Assembly: GCA_031310005.1 (NCBI GenBank)
Contig: CM062382.1
Location: 1,302,001-1,366,000, forward strand
Length of the DNA: 64,000 bases
DNA from: Dactylellina haptotyla
Lineage: Eukaryota; Ascomycota; Orbiliomycetes; Orbiliales; Orbiliaceae
Direction of reading: 5' to 3'
Part shown: positions 1 through 11,361 of the stretch, piece by piece
Numbering within the stretch: the first letter of the stretch is position 1
Layout: each line of letters opens with the position of its first letter
The notes under the pieces: generated by a model
Told to the model about the DNA's origin: nothing
Database searches by the model: none
What the model saw: only the letters and a program-made list of their open reading frames with translations
Program-made: the position numbers and the translations under genes

Positions 1-1352
1 TCCTCCCCGTCAGCCCTCGCTCCTTCATCTCCTCCTCGTCCCTCAGAATCATATCAATTGCCTCCGCCGCCCCCGACGCATTCGCTACCTTTGCCAGCGC
101 CGTGCACACGCTCAGCAGTTGCGGGTTCGGGCTCGGTATATTCCCGTCGTTCCCCCCAAACCGCACCTCCTCCCCATCCGCGTGCTGGTCCAACGACCGC
201 GGTAGGTACGGGCAGAACTTTCTAAAAACGCAAACCCATCTGCCCGTATTGCCCTCGTTCTCATCTTTCTTCAACCTCGCCTCAATCGACCATTCGAACC
301 GGCGAAATGCGCTGTGGAACTGATTCGTCAGCATGAACGCGTTGCTCGTATTATTGATCGTGTCCACGATAAACGAATCCCCAGAAAATTTGACCAGGAG
401 TTCCCTGACAATATAACTCTCGGGCGAGCCGAATGGTATGATGTGACAAACTTTGAGGCGGCCGTAATCCCACAGCTCGGTTCGGGGCGGAGGCACTACA
501 TCCCTAGGCCAGAACCGATTCCACACGCGCCCAATGACGGTCATATGCCCATCTCTCTTCAGACACTGCGAGATATAAGGTCAGCTTTTGAATATAAATT
601 AGGTCTTCGACGTGTGTAAGTGTAAACGCAGGCATACCAGCTCCCGTAACGCCGATTGGGTTCTATTTGCTGTCCCCGTCCCATTACTCGACGGTGTACC
701 TTTCGCCGCAACCACTGTTCATTCATTGTTCTATCGATTATCACCACCGTTCGCACTAGCTATCAAGAAAGGTATATGTAGACTTACATGGCACCAGCAG
801 ACCTACAAAGTACCTCCTCGCCCACTTGGTCAACTCCCTTCCAAACCCCCTCTCCTCAAACAGCCGTTCCACTACCTCCTCCCAGGCATAGCCCCGCTTC
901 AACTGCAGCTGTAAATCCTCATCATCCAGTGGCCGCCCTCTCATTCTAAAAAATAGCCTCATCAAATCTCGCACTCCCTTGTGCTTCAACACCTTCTTCA
1001 GCAGCTCCAACGCTAGCGCATTTGGCTGGAGACCGTATGTGAGAAGCGCGTAAATCAAATGTACCACTGATATTTTGCGCTCGGAGTACTGGAAAGCTTC
1101 CAAGTATTTGCTATCCTTGTGGACTTTAAAGATTTCTGTCGGGGCGCACAACCAGCCGTTGGGGACGTCGTCCGGGTCTACATGGTTGATGTCTATTCCG
1201 GCAGCGATTGCCATGAAATGGCGGAAGACATCGCTGATAGCCAGCACCGGGTTCTGATTGGCGGTTCGCCCTTCAGGCTCGGGGCTTCCGTGATTTCTGT
1301 AAGAATATGCCTGCGAACTGTCGACAATGCTGTAATATGACGGGGCGGCCAT
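1..1352 (-). CDS. HNH nuclease-like fungal protein (3' end outside window)
   Basis: The ATG is at 1352. Exon 1 reads to a GTAAGT donor at 787-782 (about 188 residues, phase 1). A second coding stretch runs from about 565 off the left edge. That stretch carries the H..N..H pattern of fungal HNH_2 domains: CHIIPFGSPE near 450-420, then NAFMLTNQFH followed by SAFRRFEW near 340-290. Proteins of this family are widespread in Pezizomycotina and mostly uncharacterised; metal-dependent DNA cleavage is predicted from the fold only. The N-terminal exon is helical and typical of the leader region in these proteins. The join between the exons is unresolved. The obvious CAG acceptor at 568-566 is phase 0 and does not match the phase-1 donor, and the HNH frame has a TGA just upstream of it. 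A small middle exon, another donor or a broken gene are all possible. Confidence 0.7.
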
Positions 1353-3627
1353 AGCGCATGACTCCGCTCTTAGTGAATAGATGTTAAAGATATATTCATA
1401 TCTGGTTTGAAGCGGTCCATGACGCCGGCTGTCTATCGATGGGCCAAGAACCCGCCAACTCTAAGAGCAATAAAGTTTCGTTTGAGGCAGAATTAAATGT
1501 CGCTCAATCTCGATCTTTCTGAAATGACTTGTCTATGTTGGCGAAAATGTGTTGTCATGATGTCAACCTCGCTTCAAACAGCCAACGAAAGAACTTCTGA
1601 ACAAAATATATGTATACCGATCATGAAGAATTGGAACAGAAGAATATGAGAATGGATGAATCGAATTTCTGGAGGATGCGCGGTAACCGCAGGTACCTAT
1701 AACTTGAACCCAACCGCTGTCTGGGTCCTCGAACGCGCCTTCCTGCTCGGCTCTTACGACGACAAGATGGGAGAGAAGCTTAAGATGCTGGGAAAGCTCC
1801 TAACGAATCGGACAATAGCAACATACTATCTCGTCTCATCTCAAAAGCCGCATTGCGGTCAACTCGGTTTCGGCTAACCGTGGGGGTGCTGGCTCCATCT
1901 CCATCACATCTGCATGCTGCACATTCAGCTAGTATGGTGAGTATGCACAGATATCCTCGAACTTCCTATTCAGCACCGACATTCCGCTGTTCACGCCTGG
2001 TACCTGTGGCCGCCAAGCTGCCCTGCTAGGCTTTCTCGTAAGTGGTCACTTTCAGGGATGCAGATAACGGAACCTTTTTCTTTCTTTCTTGGTGGCCGCC
2101 CAGTTTTCGTGAAGAAGAGCTAAAAATGTCGCAGGTTTATCTATCATCTGACCAGGGCGGGTCGAGCTCTTACTAAATCATTGACAAACAGGTATCCTCC
2201 AAGGCCGACTAGTATGGAACCTGTTATATAATTATATAATGGTCCCGGCCTCCATTTCCCCTAAGTTCAGGTGTACGCGATTCTTACTTCATAATCTTGC
2301 GCATCGTCCACTTCGCGAGCTACAAGTACTCATGTCTTTCCCCTAAGCACAACTTCAACCGAAGACAACAAAAAAAAAGCCTGCACCCGTCATCCACCAC
2401 CCCCTAAGCCAGATTTTTCTTCTGCAGCAACAGGCATCATGGACCGGACCAGCTCTCCACGGGGCTTAGATCGATGAGAGCTCTCGGACCTGTTGCCGTT
2501 AACTGCTGCTGTACCTCTGCTGCAGGAAGGCGACGGAAGCTCGCAAAAGGGGACAGGTGAACGGTTATGTTTGCGATAAGAGCGGTGTATTTTTTTGACT
2601 TTGCTTTCCGGATGGGAAGGGTGAGATTTTGTGAGAAATGCAAGATTGCAAGATCGCACGGGTATATAAAGATGAGATGTCTCGCTGTTGAAAAGTTGGA
2701 TCGATTCCTTCATCTTTCTTCTTTTTCAGTCCCCATTATCTGCTTATCTAGCTTTGAAACCGTCGTATATTATTATATACCTGGCCAGTAAAGTCGCCAC
2801 TTGGGAACGGGAATCCCGTCATCTACTTACTGCATTTTACTTCCTTCAACGGTACTACGAAAATAATACAGGTATACCATTGGACAATCAAAGCCAGCCA
2901 ATAGCTGTAGTTATCGTGAGTACAGACAAAGCTTGCTTTGCGTCATGCAGTTTGTGTGTTTTGTTGATATCTCGAATTCCCTTCCCAACCAGAGGCTCCG
3001 GCTATGACATCTGAACCCGGCTCTGGCGCTGCAAAGGCCGGAGAATGTGATTGAGAGCACTCCCCCACGAGCAACAATTGCCAGATATGATCCTCTATGA
3101 CGAGGAGGAGGGCTATTCTCAGCTGCATGGGGCGAATTTTGCGACCTGCATGCGCACCCTGCATGCCAGGCCAGGGCGCTATTTGCTTCCGGGCGTGTGC
3201 ACGCCTTAGGCCGGAGACGGCAGCTGGACTTCGGCTCGTTGGTTACGCAACAAAACCGACGATTGCCCGAGTCCTCTTCGTTAGGTGTCGAGAAGGGCAG
3301 GAGGGAAGTGAGCTCGGGTTGATCTGATTAAATTTTCCAGGCTGGGCGAGGTCTTTTTATCAGATCCGATGGCATGCGAGATGAGATGAGATGAGACGCC
3401 TCGGAGCTCCCACTTTGCGCCGATTGCCCGTTTTGTAGATGCAACGCAGACATTCTCTCGACGACGGCCATTAGCTAACGCTGCACCCTTGTTTTACTCA
3501 GACGACGTTTACGATTTGCTATTAAAGCCCCGTCGGACGCCTCTGCCACTCCGCACTATTTACTCTTATCCGTATAATTCAAATATACACACATATATAC
3601 ATTTCCGTATACACACAATCCGCCAGT
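1353..3627. other. Intergenic region between HNH-like gene and arginase
   Basis: No gene is recognised here. An open frame at 1656-1877 (+, 73 codons) matches no family I know and has no convincing continuation. There is a 16-bp AT palindrome at 2224-2239 and a (GAGAT)3 microsatellite at 3378-3396. The stretch upstream of 3628 should hold the arginase promoter; TTATCAGAT near 3358 is a GATA-type site that could take part in nitrogen control, which is inference only. Confidence 0.5.
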
Positions 3628-4746
3628 ATGACCACCACACCAGTCCCATCCGAGTTCCTGCCGTCGAACGACAACCTCGGCATCGTCGCCGTAGCCTTCA
3701 GCGGTGGCCAAGTACGTACTCTCCCCAATCAATTTCGATCATGGAAAGGATATTCTGACATCGATTGCTTGTGATTTTCAGGGCAAGGGAGGTGTCGATG
3801 CTGGCCCGCAGGCCCTCATCAAAGCCGGTCTGCTCGAGGACCTCAAGAGTGACCTAGGCTACAAACTCCACTACGACGACCAAATCCACAGCTACGAAGA
3901 GCTGATTCCCGCAGAGGACCCGGCAATCGACAACATGAAACGCCCGCTCGCCTGCTCCCAGGTCAACAACCGCCTGCACGAGCAAACCTACGCCCACGCC
4001 TCCCAGGGCCGTCTCGTGCTCACCCTCGGCGGTGACCACTCCATCGCTATTGGCAGTATCTCCGGCGTTGCACGGGCTATCCGCGAACGGCTGAACAAGC
4101 CCCTCGCCGTCATCTGGGTCGACGCCCACGCGGACATCAACACCTTTGAAACCTCCCCATCTGGCAACGTGCACGGCATGCCTGTCGCTTTCCTCGCCGG
4201 CCTGTGCCAGCACGACGTATTCGGATGGCTGAAAGAGGAGTACCGCATCCCCGCTGACAAGCTGGTATACATCGGCCTGCGCGATGTGGACCGCGGCGAG
4301 AAGAAGATCCTGCGGGAGAACAACATCAAGGCGTTCTCGATGCACGATATCGACAGACACGGTATCGGAAAGGTTGTCGACATGGCTTTGGAGTATATCG
4401 GTGATGATATCCCGATCCACTTGAGCTTCGACGTCGATGCCTGCGATCCGGTGCAGTATGTACACCTCAAAACCGCTTTTCCACACCAAGGAATAATACT
4501 AACGGATTTAATTTTTGTAGTGCTCCATCTACCGGAACACCCGTTAGAGGCGGCTTGACGCTTCGTGAGGGAGATTTCATCTGTGAGGCCGTTCACGCGA
4601 CCGGAAAGCTCGTCGGAATGGACCTTGTCGAAGTCAACCCCATGATCCTGGCCAAGGAATTCGGCGCAGATACCTGGCAGGTAGCTGAGACAGTAAGAAC
4701 AGGGTGCAGCTTGGTCAGATGCGCGCTGGGAGAGAGTTTGCTGTAG
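3628..4746 (+). CDS. Arginase (EC 3.5.3.1)
   Basis: Hydrolyses L-arginine to ornithine and urea, the first step of arginine catabolism. Three exons: 3628-3711, 3782-4455 and 4521-4746. Introns start GTACGT and GTATGT and end CAG and TAG. The join gives 327 residues, the usual arginase length. All manganese-site motifs are present: GGDHS from residue 111, DAHAD from residue 142 and SFDVDACDP, with the two aspartates at 245 and 247. After the second splice the family signature [11 protein letters not shown] follows directly. The ATG at 3628 was chosen because the 28-residue first exon ends GGQ and joins in frame to GKGGVDAGP, the conserved start of the fold. No mitochondrial presequence is evident, so a cytosolic enzyme is likely. 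The gene is the equivalent of yeast CAR1 and Aspergillus agaA. AATAAA-like A-rich sequence follows at about 5087. Confidence 0.96.
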
Positions 4747-5224
4747 ATGGCTGTAGCGTCATTTTTTTCTTTCTTTCCTTTTCTTTTCTGTTTTGATAAC
4801 GAAGAGACGCCGTTAACGAGTTTTTTTAATACCCACGCCTTCATGGTCTCTTTGAACTAACTTTCCTTTTACCTCCTACAAATGGCTGCCGACCCATGAG
4901 TCGCCCCTTTGCTTTTTATTCCCAATCTTTGATTCTACGGGTAGAAGTCATATCGTTTTCTTTTTTCTATCATCTTTTTACATATATATGTTAGATACAA
5001 CAGTGACCTCACGGTAGAATATGAAACTTGCGAGAGATTGGTAGTAAATTATTTATATATACAATGCCTGAATAGGTTGTGAGAGGAATAAATGATGTGA
5101 GCCAGATTTTACCACTATCCGTAATATACAAAGAGACCCGCCTCCAAAATAACAAATTCGAACGCCTTTTTTCGTAGTTGTCGCATTCCTAGTCTATATC
5201 GTTGCCGTTTTTCAAAAGTAGTGT
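4747..5224. other. Convergent 3' ends of arginase and RMND1-like gene
   Basis: AT-rich sequence between two convergent stop codons. It should hold the 3' UTRs and polyadenylation sites of both genes. No ORF or repeat of note is visible. Confidence 0.5.
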
Positions 5225-7002
5225 TTAATCATGTTCCCTGTTTTCCTGCGCCTTTGTGCGCCTTTCTTCTTCCGCTGCTGTAACCTTTGCGATTACCCCT
5301 TCTAGTAGTGCCAGTGCGACATCAATTTCGTCCATTCGTCCTGTAGATGCAGCTTGAGGACGTAGCAGGGGTGATAGATATTGCTGATATTGCTGTGGCG
5401 TCTGTTGAGTGCCTTGGTTGCCTTCGTAAAGGCGCTGAGCAGGCGGCTGAGGATATCGGTGCTGATGATGTTGATGGTAATCGTGGTGAGGATAATTCTG
5501 GTACCCGAAGGTTGGCTGGGTAGGCGGAGGATAGGGTGATTGAGGGGGCGCATTTTGGCGTTCCAGTTCTTCCTCTCGCCGCTGTTCTTCTTTGCTATCC
5601 TTCCACAAATGCAATATCTCAAAGCCGACTTCTATAGTGATGAGAATAATAATCCTAGGTTCTACCATTAGCAGTGCCTCAAGTCAACCCGTAGCTAAGG
5701 CCCTACTCACATCCACTCCAAAACTAAACCATGGCGTTCACTCAATCGTTCTCTGAGAACAGCAGCCATCTCACTCGCATAGTCCAGTTTCTCATTCAGC
5801 TTCTTAATCCTGACACCAACGTCCAACTCCCTGCCTACACTTTCATAGTACCCTTCCAGTCCCAGCTCTTTCCGCGAATCCCAGAATATATCTGGCAAAT
5901 TGTCCGTCAACTCGGAATAAAGGTTCAATCGAGCCCTGAAACTCAACAGCTCCCCAGTCTTCCGCAGAATGAAGCTCCTGGTAAACGGCAACCTTGACCC
6001 CTGGCTCAGCAGTTTCGGAATAGATGACGTAGACTCAATATAACTCTCCAGCATTTCTTCTAAGACTGCTAGTTTCGTCGACCTTGCCATCCCCGAAGAA
6101 AACGCAATCTTTGCGAGGACGGTAGGCGTAGTTTGCCTCCTTGACCCTTCCTCTTCTTCTTCCTCATGCCGTAGCACCTTCCGCTCGATAACCGGACCTC
6201 CCAACGAATCAATCCCGCCGATATGGATAACATGTGCGTCCTCCTCTAGCCGTTTGTTTATCCCCGTGCCAATGATAATCACGTCTCCGCGTAAAAAGCA
6301 AGTGGATCGATTCGGATCCTCGACGTACTCTAGCGTCTCCGTCTCCGTCGTCGAATGCGGGCTCTCCGCCGCGGGTCTGATCAAGGCCGCTACGGAAGTG
6401 CTGATTGCTTCAGGCAGGCCCCATGATACTATATTCCCGGACGGGAAGACGAAGATGTCGCCGTAACTATCCGGACCGAGAGATTTGGGGAAATGTCTGT
6501 ACGCTTGAGGCGGTAAGGGTAACCGCAAATGAATGACTTCATCACCCAGACCCGTGGAGAGCGGATCGGGAACATACCCGCCGGATTTCAGCAGGGAGTT
6601 GCATTCACGCAGATTGTATTTTTCCGCGGTGCAGTAGGCAGTACAGATTTGTGTGGGGAGTTTGGCACCGCCGTCAGCGCCGGCGTTTGCTGTCTTGGTG
6701 CGGTCGTTGGAGGCCACCCGGCGGAAGGTGGATTTGGAAGTGGCAGAGCGGGTATTTGCTTTCTTTTCGAACTGGGACGGGATGGTTTGAGGGGGGTGGT
6801 CTTTGTCCTCGTGCTGGCTATCGTCCCGTTTCGAGTTCGCGGACTTGTTTTGCCGGGATGCGCTTGAATTGTATGTTCGGAGCAGGGTGGGTTGCTGTTC
6901 GACATGGAGGAGACGACGGGGGGAGGCTATCCTGATGCCAGTCGATGTTCTTCGTCCGGGAACGGCGGTCAGAAGACGTCTGGCGGCTCTGAATGCAGAC
7001 AT
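5225..7002 (-). CDS. RMND1/DUF155-type mitochondrial protein
   Basis: Two exons: 7002-5711 and 5654-5225, giving 573 residues. The donor is GTGAGT and the CTAG acceptor lies after a GCTAAT branch site. The join restores LEWM-IIILITIEVGFEIL, matching the C-terminal transmembrane segment that follows LEWM in human RMND1. The N-terminus (residues 1-40) is rich in Arg, Ser and Ala without acids, as in a mitochondrial presequence. The DUF155 core runs from about residue 115 (ICTAYCTAEKYNL) and includes the conserved DIFVFPSGNIVSWGL. Human RMND1 and yeast RMD1-family proteins are inner-membrane factors that support mitochondrial translation. Odd point: about 120 residues follow the membrane helix, first charged, then rich in Gln, His, Tyr and Pro, ending in a short helical segment. 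Human RMND1 stops soon after this helix. Confidence 0.9.
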
Positions 7003-8368
7003 TGCCGCGCCATACTAAGCCTGCAGGCGGTCGGGAGTAGAAGAGGCGATGGCGATGGTCAAAGCGATGTTTGATATACTTGAAGACAGCAAGAATGACG
7101 AAGGATCTTTTTTGATATTGGCGTCGGCAACACAAACCGGACTCCAACTCCAACAAGGCTTCGCAGCCAATTGCAAACCAAACACTTCAAGCCGGCTAAA
7201 CTTGCTTGTCGAGATCGAATTCATTTGTCGATAGATTAATTAAGGAATTACTTAATCGATCAGGGCGAAGGACTTATCCGATAGCCGGACGCACAGCCAC
7301 TTGCTCTCGCTCTGACGGCAAAGTCCGTGTCTGCGCTGTGTCAGACTGGGCATCGACCCTTGGCTATTGGAGCAAGGACTCACTCGCGGTATAGCAGGTG
7401 CGACTCTTCCATCTGCGAGTACGTCACAATCCCAGTCAAGATACATAGCACTCCGGATGGGCAACTTGAATCACTGGCAGGTTTCTCGCTCCCCACACCA
7501 TTTGAACGACTTCCAGCCGTCCACGCATGTTTTATTTGGAATACCAGGCAAAAATCAAACCAAAACCTTATGTCGCGGTTCGCAGGTTAGCGGGTCAGTA
7601 ACGTAACCAGTCTGCGACCCCGCTCCGGGTGGATAATCGAAACAAAAAAAGGACGTCGAGCCCACTCAGGTTCGCACCTGTTTCGCGGAATTGTCAGAAT
7701 CTGCAGAGTTCCGCAAGGCTACTGCACAGCGATTTTCCTGGTACCTTGTAAGGTCGTAACGTTAAGCTATTATAGCACTCGTAGCCTGTTTTGCCTGGCG
7801 GGGTTGTGCACCGAATCACGCTTTTGCGGGTGTGGACTTGTGTAACTTGGCGACCAAAAATACTCACCTGCAGATTCCCCACCCCTGCCATGTCGTTACC
7901 GGGCCCGACATATGTCCAATGGGTGAACGGGTGTTATGCCAGTGGAAGCTAGAAGCGGGCCCCAAGCCAAGCAGCCATCGATCTGCTGCCTGTGAGGCTG
8001 TGGATCCGAAAAATGTGAAGCCTCATGAACCTTTCGACTTTTTCTTTCCCTCCTCTTTACTAGGTTGAGGCTCCAAAATGACTGCAGTCCGATAGCAGGA
8101 TCGGTCCATCCCCATGATGACACAGCTGGCTGCAGCGGAGAACCCCAGGCGGCAGAAAGAAGGCTATTCATAAAACAAGTATTTATAGGTGAGGGATCGC
8201 AGCGGACCCGCAATGTAAGATTTTGGACGATTGTCGCACCTTCTCAGAAAGTAATCCGCCTTTGAGTAAATTCTACCCTTCGTTTTTTTTGGTAGTATTT
8301 CGCATTTGACCTAAAGCCGTTCGTTATCAAGTCACCTTTTATTGGGTTATTCAGATACTATTTACAAT
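7003..8368. promoter_or_regulatory. Divergent promoter region
   Basis: This 1.4-kb stretch separates the starts of the RMND1-like gene (-) and the GPI-anchored protein gene (+), so it must hold both promoters. A TATA-like AGTATTTATAGG lies near 8178-8190, about 180 nt upstream of the GPI-protein ATG. Only short open frames are present and none resembles a known family. Confidence 0.5.
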
Positions 8369-9316
8369 ATGTCCCCAAAGGCTGCGATAATTGCGTCGCT
8401 CCTCGTCTTCCTCGAGGTCGCTGTCGGCTTGAACCTGCGCGCGGTTGAGCCACCTGAGGAGGGAGAATACCTCGCCTTTTCTCCCCACCTCTCGGGAGGC
8501 CGTCTCCTCAGAAGACAATCGAGCGTGTGTCCAGTCGGTTCTCGAGAGTGCGCAGAGACCGCTACTCAGGTTTACTGTGCTCCAGTTTGCTGCTTTGAAT
8601 CCGGCCAATTCGGTTAGTGCTCTTACACTCCTCAACTTCACTGTTAGAGAGAATAATTGCTAACTTTGCTATGTAGTATACGGCTGCCGTACTGGATATT
8701 ATTGTGTCGGAACTGGTGCCAGCGCTGGCTGCTGTCCCGTTGGTAGAATTTGCTCCGGGCCCCCTCCTTCCTGCGTGGATGCTGGAGAGGCCCCGTCCGC
8801 TTCTGCAACCGCTTGGTATGTAGACATGAGAACCTCCACTTTTAATCTTGAATAACAAGCTAATACACTATCCGCAGCCCTGTGAGCGCCCCTGTCTGTA
8901 CTACCAACGTCCAGGGTGCTCCTGTCTGCTCTGGAACAATTGGTGGCGGTACCGCCACCTTCACATTGACAAGGACATCCAGTGTGACCTCCACCGTCGA
9001 GATCACAACTACCTCTCAAGAAACTACGACTTCTTCCGAGGCGACAGCTACAGCCACCGCCTCTAATGGACCTGCAACGGAGGCTCCTACCTATACTGTC
9101 ACCTTAACGACGACCTCAGAGTCGACGTCTACTGAGGAGCCAACCACTACTGAGGAGTCAACCACCACGACGGAACTAACCACCTCGTTTACGGTTCCCA
9201 CGTCGAATACTACATTCACTCCACCACCTCAAGCTACTAGCGGCGCCAATAGGATATCTGCCATGAATTTGGCCCTTGGATTGTGCGCTGTCGCTGTCGC
9301 CTTCTTTTCACTTTAA
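8369..9316 (+). CDS. GPI-anchored Cys-rich cell-surface protein
   Basis: Three exons: 8369-8612, 8677-8815 and 8878-9316, joining in frame to 273 residues. A signal peptide covers residues 1-20. A dibasic LLRRQ at 47-50 is a probable Kex2-type cleavage site before the mature chain. Next comes a Cys-rich module of about 70 residues spread over all three exons, with the spacing CCPVGRICSG typical of fungal GPI-anchored Cys-rich proteins. A Ser/Thr-rich stalk of about 120 residues, a likely O-mannosylated region, follows. The last 20 residues are hydrophobic after SGANR, which fits a GPI-attachment signal. The protein is probably linked to the plasma membrane or wall. No enzyme motif is seen. 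It is the first of three secretory-pathway genes in a row on this strand. Confidence 0.85.
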
Positions 9317-10274
9317 GTTGGACCTCTGAATCCGAGACTTATTAGTCGCAAATACGATGCAAGATTCTTTAAGTCTTTGGACGATTCTTTTTTTGGATAT
9401 GTAGTTCTGCTTCCTCATGTCTTTCGATTGCCTAATGTTTCGATGTTGCGGTGGTTCTTGTTAACCTCAAAAATGTATTAATGGGTGAAATCATGAAGAG
9501 TTGTGATCCAAAATACCAATAGATTGCTATTTTCAATTTTCTTTTCACCAGATAGATATTCTGTAGGCCCTCGCACCAGGCTTCAATCTTGGATATTGGC
9601 GGTGTGTTCGTCTGATCTTGGACCGCCCGGTGTTAACAACTTCCCACATATCTCGCTAATATTAGACTGCGAGGGACAGATGCCCTGAATCGCAACTTGG
9701 CATTCCAGCACCGCGCCCCTTTGGACTAATTGATATTTTATGAATTCTTCTAGAATATCTACACGTTTTCCTTCAAGAGCTGCCATAACTAGTTCAAAGG
9801 GGTGATGCACTGAGCCTCACTGCGTTTAATTAGCCTTCCGAGGAGTACCCCTGGCGCAATGAACCAGCCCGTACCTGCATCAATGATGAAGACTTGGCGC
9901 TCTTTTCCAGTTCCTTGAATAAACTCCGCGCCCCGGGCCCCATTCTTCTAGAAGAATCGTGAAACGCTATGTAGATCGATGTCTGCATCTAACATTCGCC
10001 GGCAGGAATTCAACTGAACCCTTTCCCCTGCGACGATATCGCATACTCTGGTATTCGTTCTTGTTAATTGTGCCTGTATTTATATGTGTACTGATATATC
10101 GTAGCTATATAAACGTTATAAACTTCCAGTTTTCGTCCCATCTGGCTACAACAGTACTCAAACAACAGTCGTTCTACAGCAATCTTCCTATATCCAAGCC
10201 TCAGCTCTCTAACGAGATCAAACATTCTTTTATAGTCAAAAACCTCACTCTAATTAGTACCTCCCACCGTCAAA
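9317..10274. other. Intergenic region with a weak ankyrin-like remnant
   Basis: No intact gene is seen. On the minus strand 9807-9583 encodes a short open frame containing MAALEGKRVDILEEFI, which resembles the helix pair of one ankyrin repeat. It has no ATG of its own and an in-frame stop just upstream, so it is at best a gene remnant. The part just before 10275 should contain the promoter of the next gene. Confidence 0.3.
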
Positions 10275-10739
10275 ATGAAATCCACAACCGCCCTGATCTT
10301 TCTCGCAGCTATTACCTCTACATGTTTCGCTGCACCTGTGTTTTCACCCACCGATCTGATCACGCCATCCGACCTTGGTCTCAGCAAAACTATTGAGAAC
10401 CTCCCAGTCGGCAATCTCCCAGTTGGAAACCTCCCAGCTGCCGGGAAATTATCGTCTCTAGATACCACGAACGGCCTCACCGACGGTCTCACGAGTGGTC
10501 TTCCGCTAGAGACTGACAACCTTCTCTCAAAGCCCACTGCTATCCTCGATACCGCAACCATGGATGGCAAGCTTCCTGTCGTTGAAGGCGCACTCCCGGG
10601 AGCTCTTCAGCCTGCAGGTGGCGATTCAATGCTTACCGAGCCTTTAGGTTCGACCCTCGATCTGGCCGGCCTTACCAAAACCCTTGATCTTGGTAATCTC
10701 TTGGGAGGAAAGAAGTTGATCCCAGTTCGAAAGGAATAA
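10275..10739 (+). CDS. Small secreted protein with NLPVG repeats
   Basis: Single-exon gene of 154 residues. The first 19 residues form a clear signal peptide (MKSTTALIFLAAITSTCFA) and the mature part starts near APVFSPTD. The mature chain is of low complexity: NLPVG occurs twice, followed by a degenerate NLPAAG copy, then Leu/Gly/Pro-rich segments such as GLTDGLTSGLP, and it ends KKLIPVRKE. It has no cysteine after the signal peptide, no membrane helix and no known domain. The context CAAAATGAAA around the ATG is good for translation. I do not recognise the family. It may be a wall-associated or secreted effector-like protein, but nothing in the sequence proves a role in interaction with a host. 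Confidence 0.75.
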   Translation: MKSTTALIFLAAITSTCFAAPVFSPTDLITPSDLGLSKTIENLPVGNLPVGNLPAAGKLSSLDTTNGLTDGLTSGLPLETDNLLSKPTAILDTATMDGKLPVVEGALPGALQPAGGDSMLTEPLGSTLDLAGLTKTLDLGNLLGGKKLIPVRKE

Positions 10740-11361
10740 TCACTAGTACTGAACTCTACGGCCACTCATTCATTCGATTAATGTTTCTTAGATTTGTATT
10801 GATGGGAATTGCAATGGAATTAGTTCTGTCTTGGTTCTTTGGAATTTTTCTGTATCTTTTCTCCAGGATTTCAGGTCCTGGAAATGTAAATGTTGGGATT
10901 GTAGTGTATGTTAATATTTAACCTTCGAGATATATTTACCTAGTACTCAACACGCTTTAAAGTTTAACTCTATTCTCTTCTCATCATATAATTATACAGT
11001 AAGAAGGTTAAAACTCTATCCCATTTGAGACAGCAGTTTCGACTCGTGGTTCAAATATAAAAGCTGTGGCGGAATGAAACAACGCCACAAGTGGTAGCAA
11101 AATGATGTTTCGCGGTTGGGATCGGGCAGGCATCTTGAGAAATTATCGTGACTTTCACCAGTCCTGGTTTGACCAGAGTATTTGAAAGATGAAAAATTTT
11201 CTTCTCGAGCGAGGTAAACTGCAAGGTAAACTATGTAGGACAATTTGATAATACCAAGCGTGATTGCGATTATATATTATTCTCGTCTATCTCATATTGT
11301 CGCAACAATCTCCTTTTTTATCTATTATTTCAGGGTATATGACCAATAAAGCTATACAAAA
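10740..11361. other. Intergenic region upstream of the acid phosphatase
   Basis: AT-rich sequence holding the 3' UTR of the small secreted protein gene and the promoter of the phosphatase gene. TATATATTATT near 11270 is the only TATA-like site seen. Confidence 0.4.

Noticed and set aside
2224-2239. 16-bp AT palindrome
   Set aside because: It consists only of A and T in an AT-rich stretch and can arise by chance.
3854-4489. 211-codon open frame antisense to arginase
   Set aside because: It lies fully inside the arginase coding sequence and is a by-product of its codon bias; no domain is visible.
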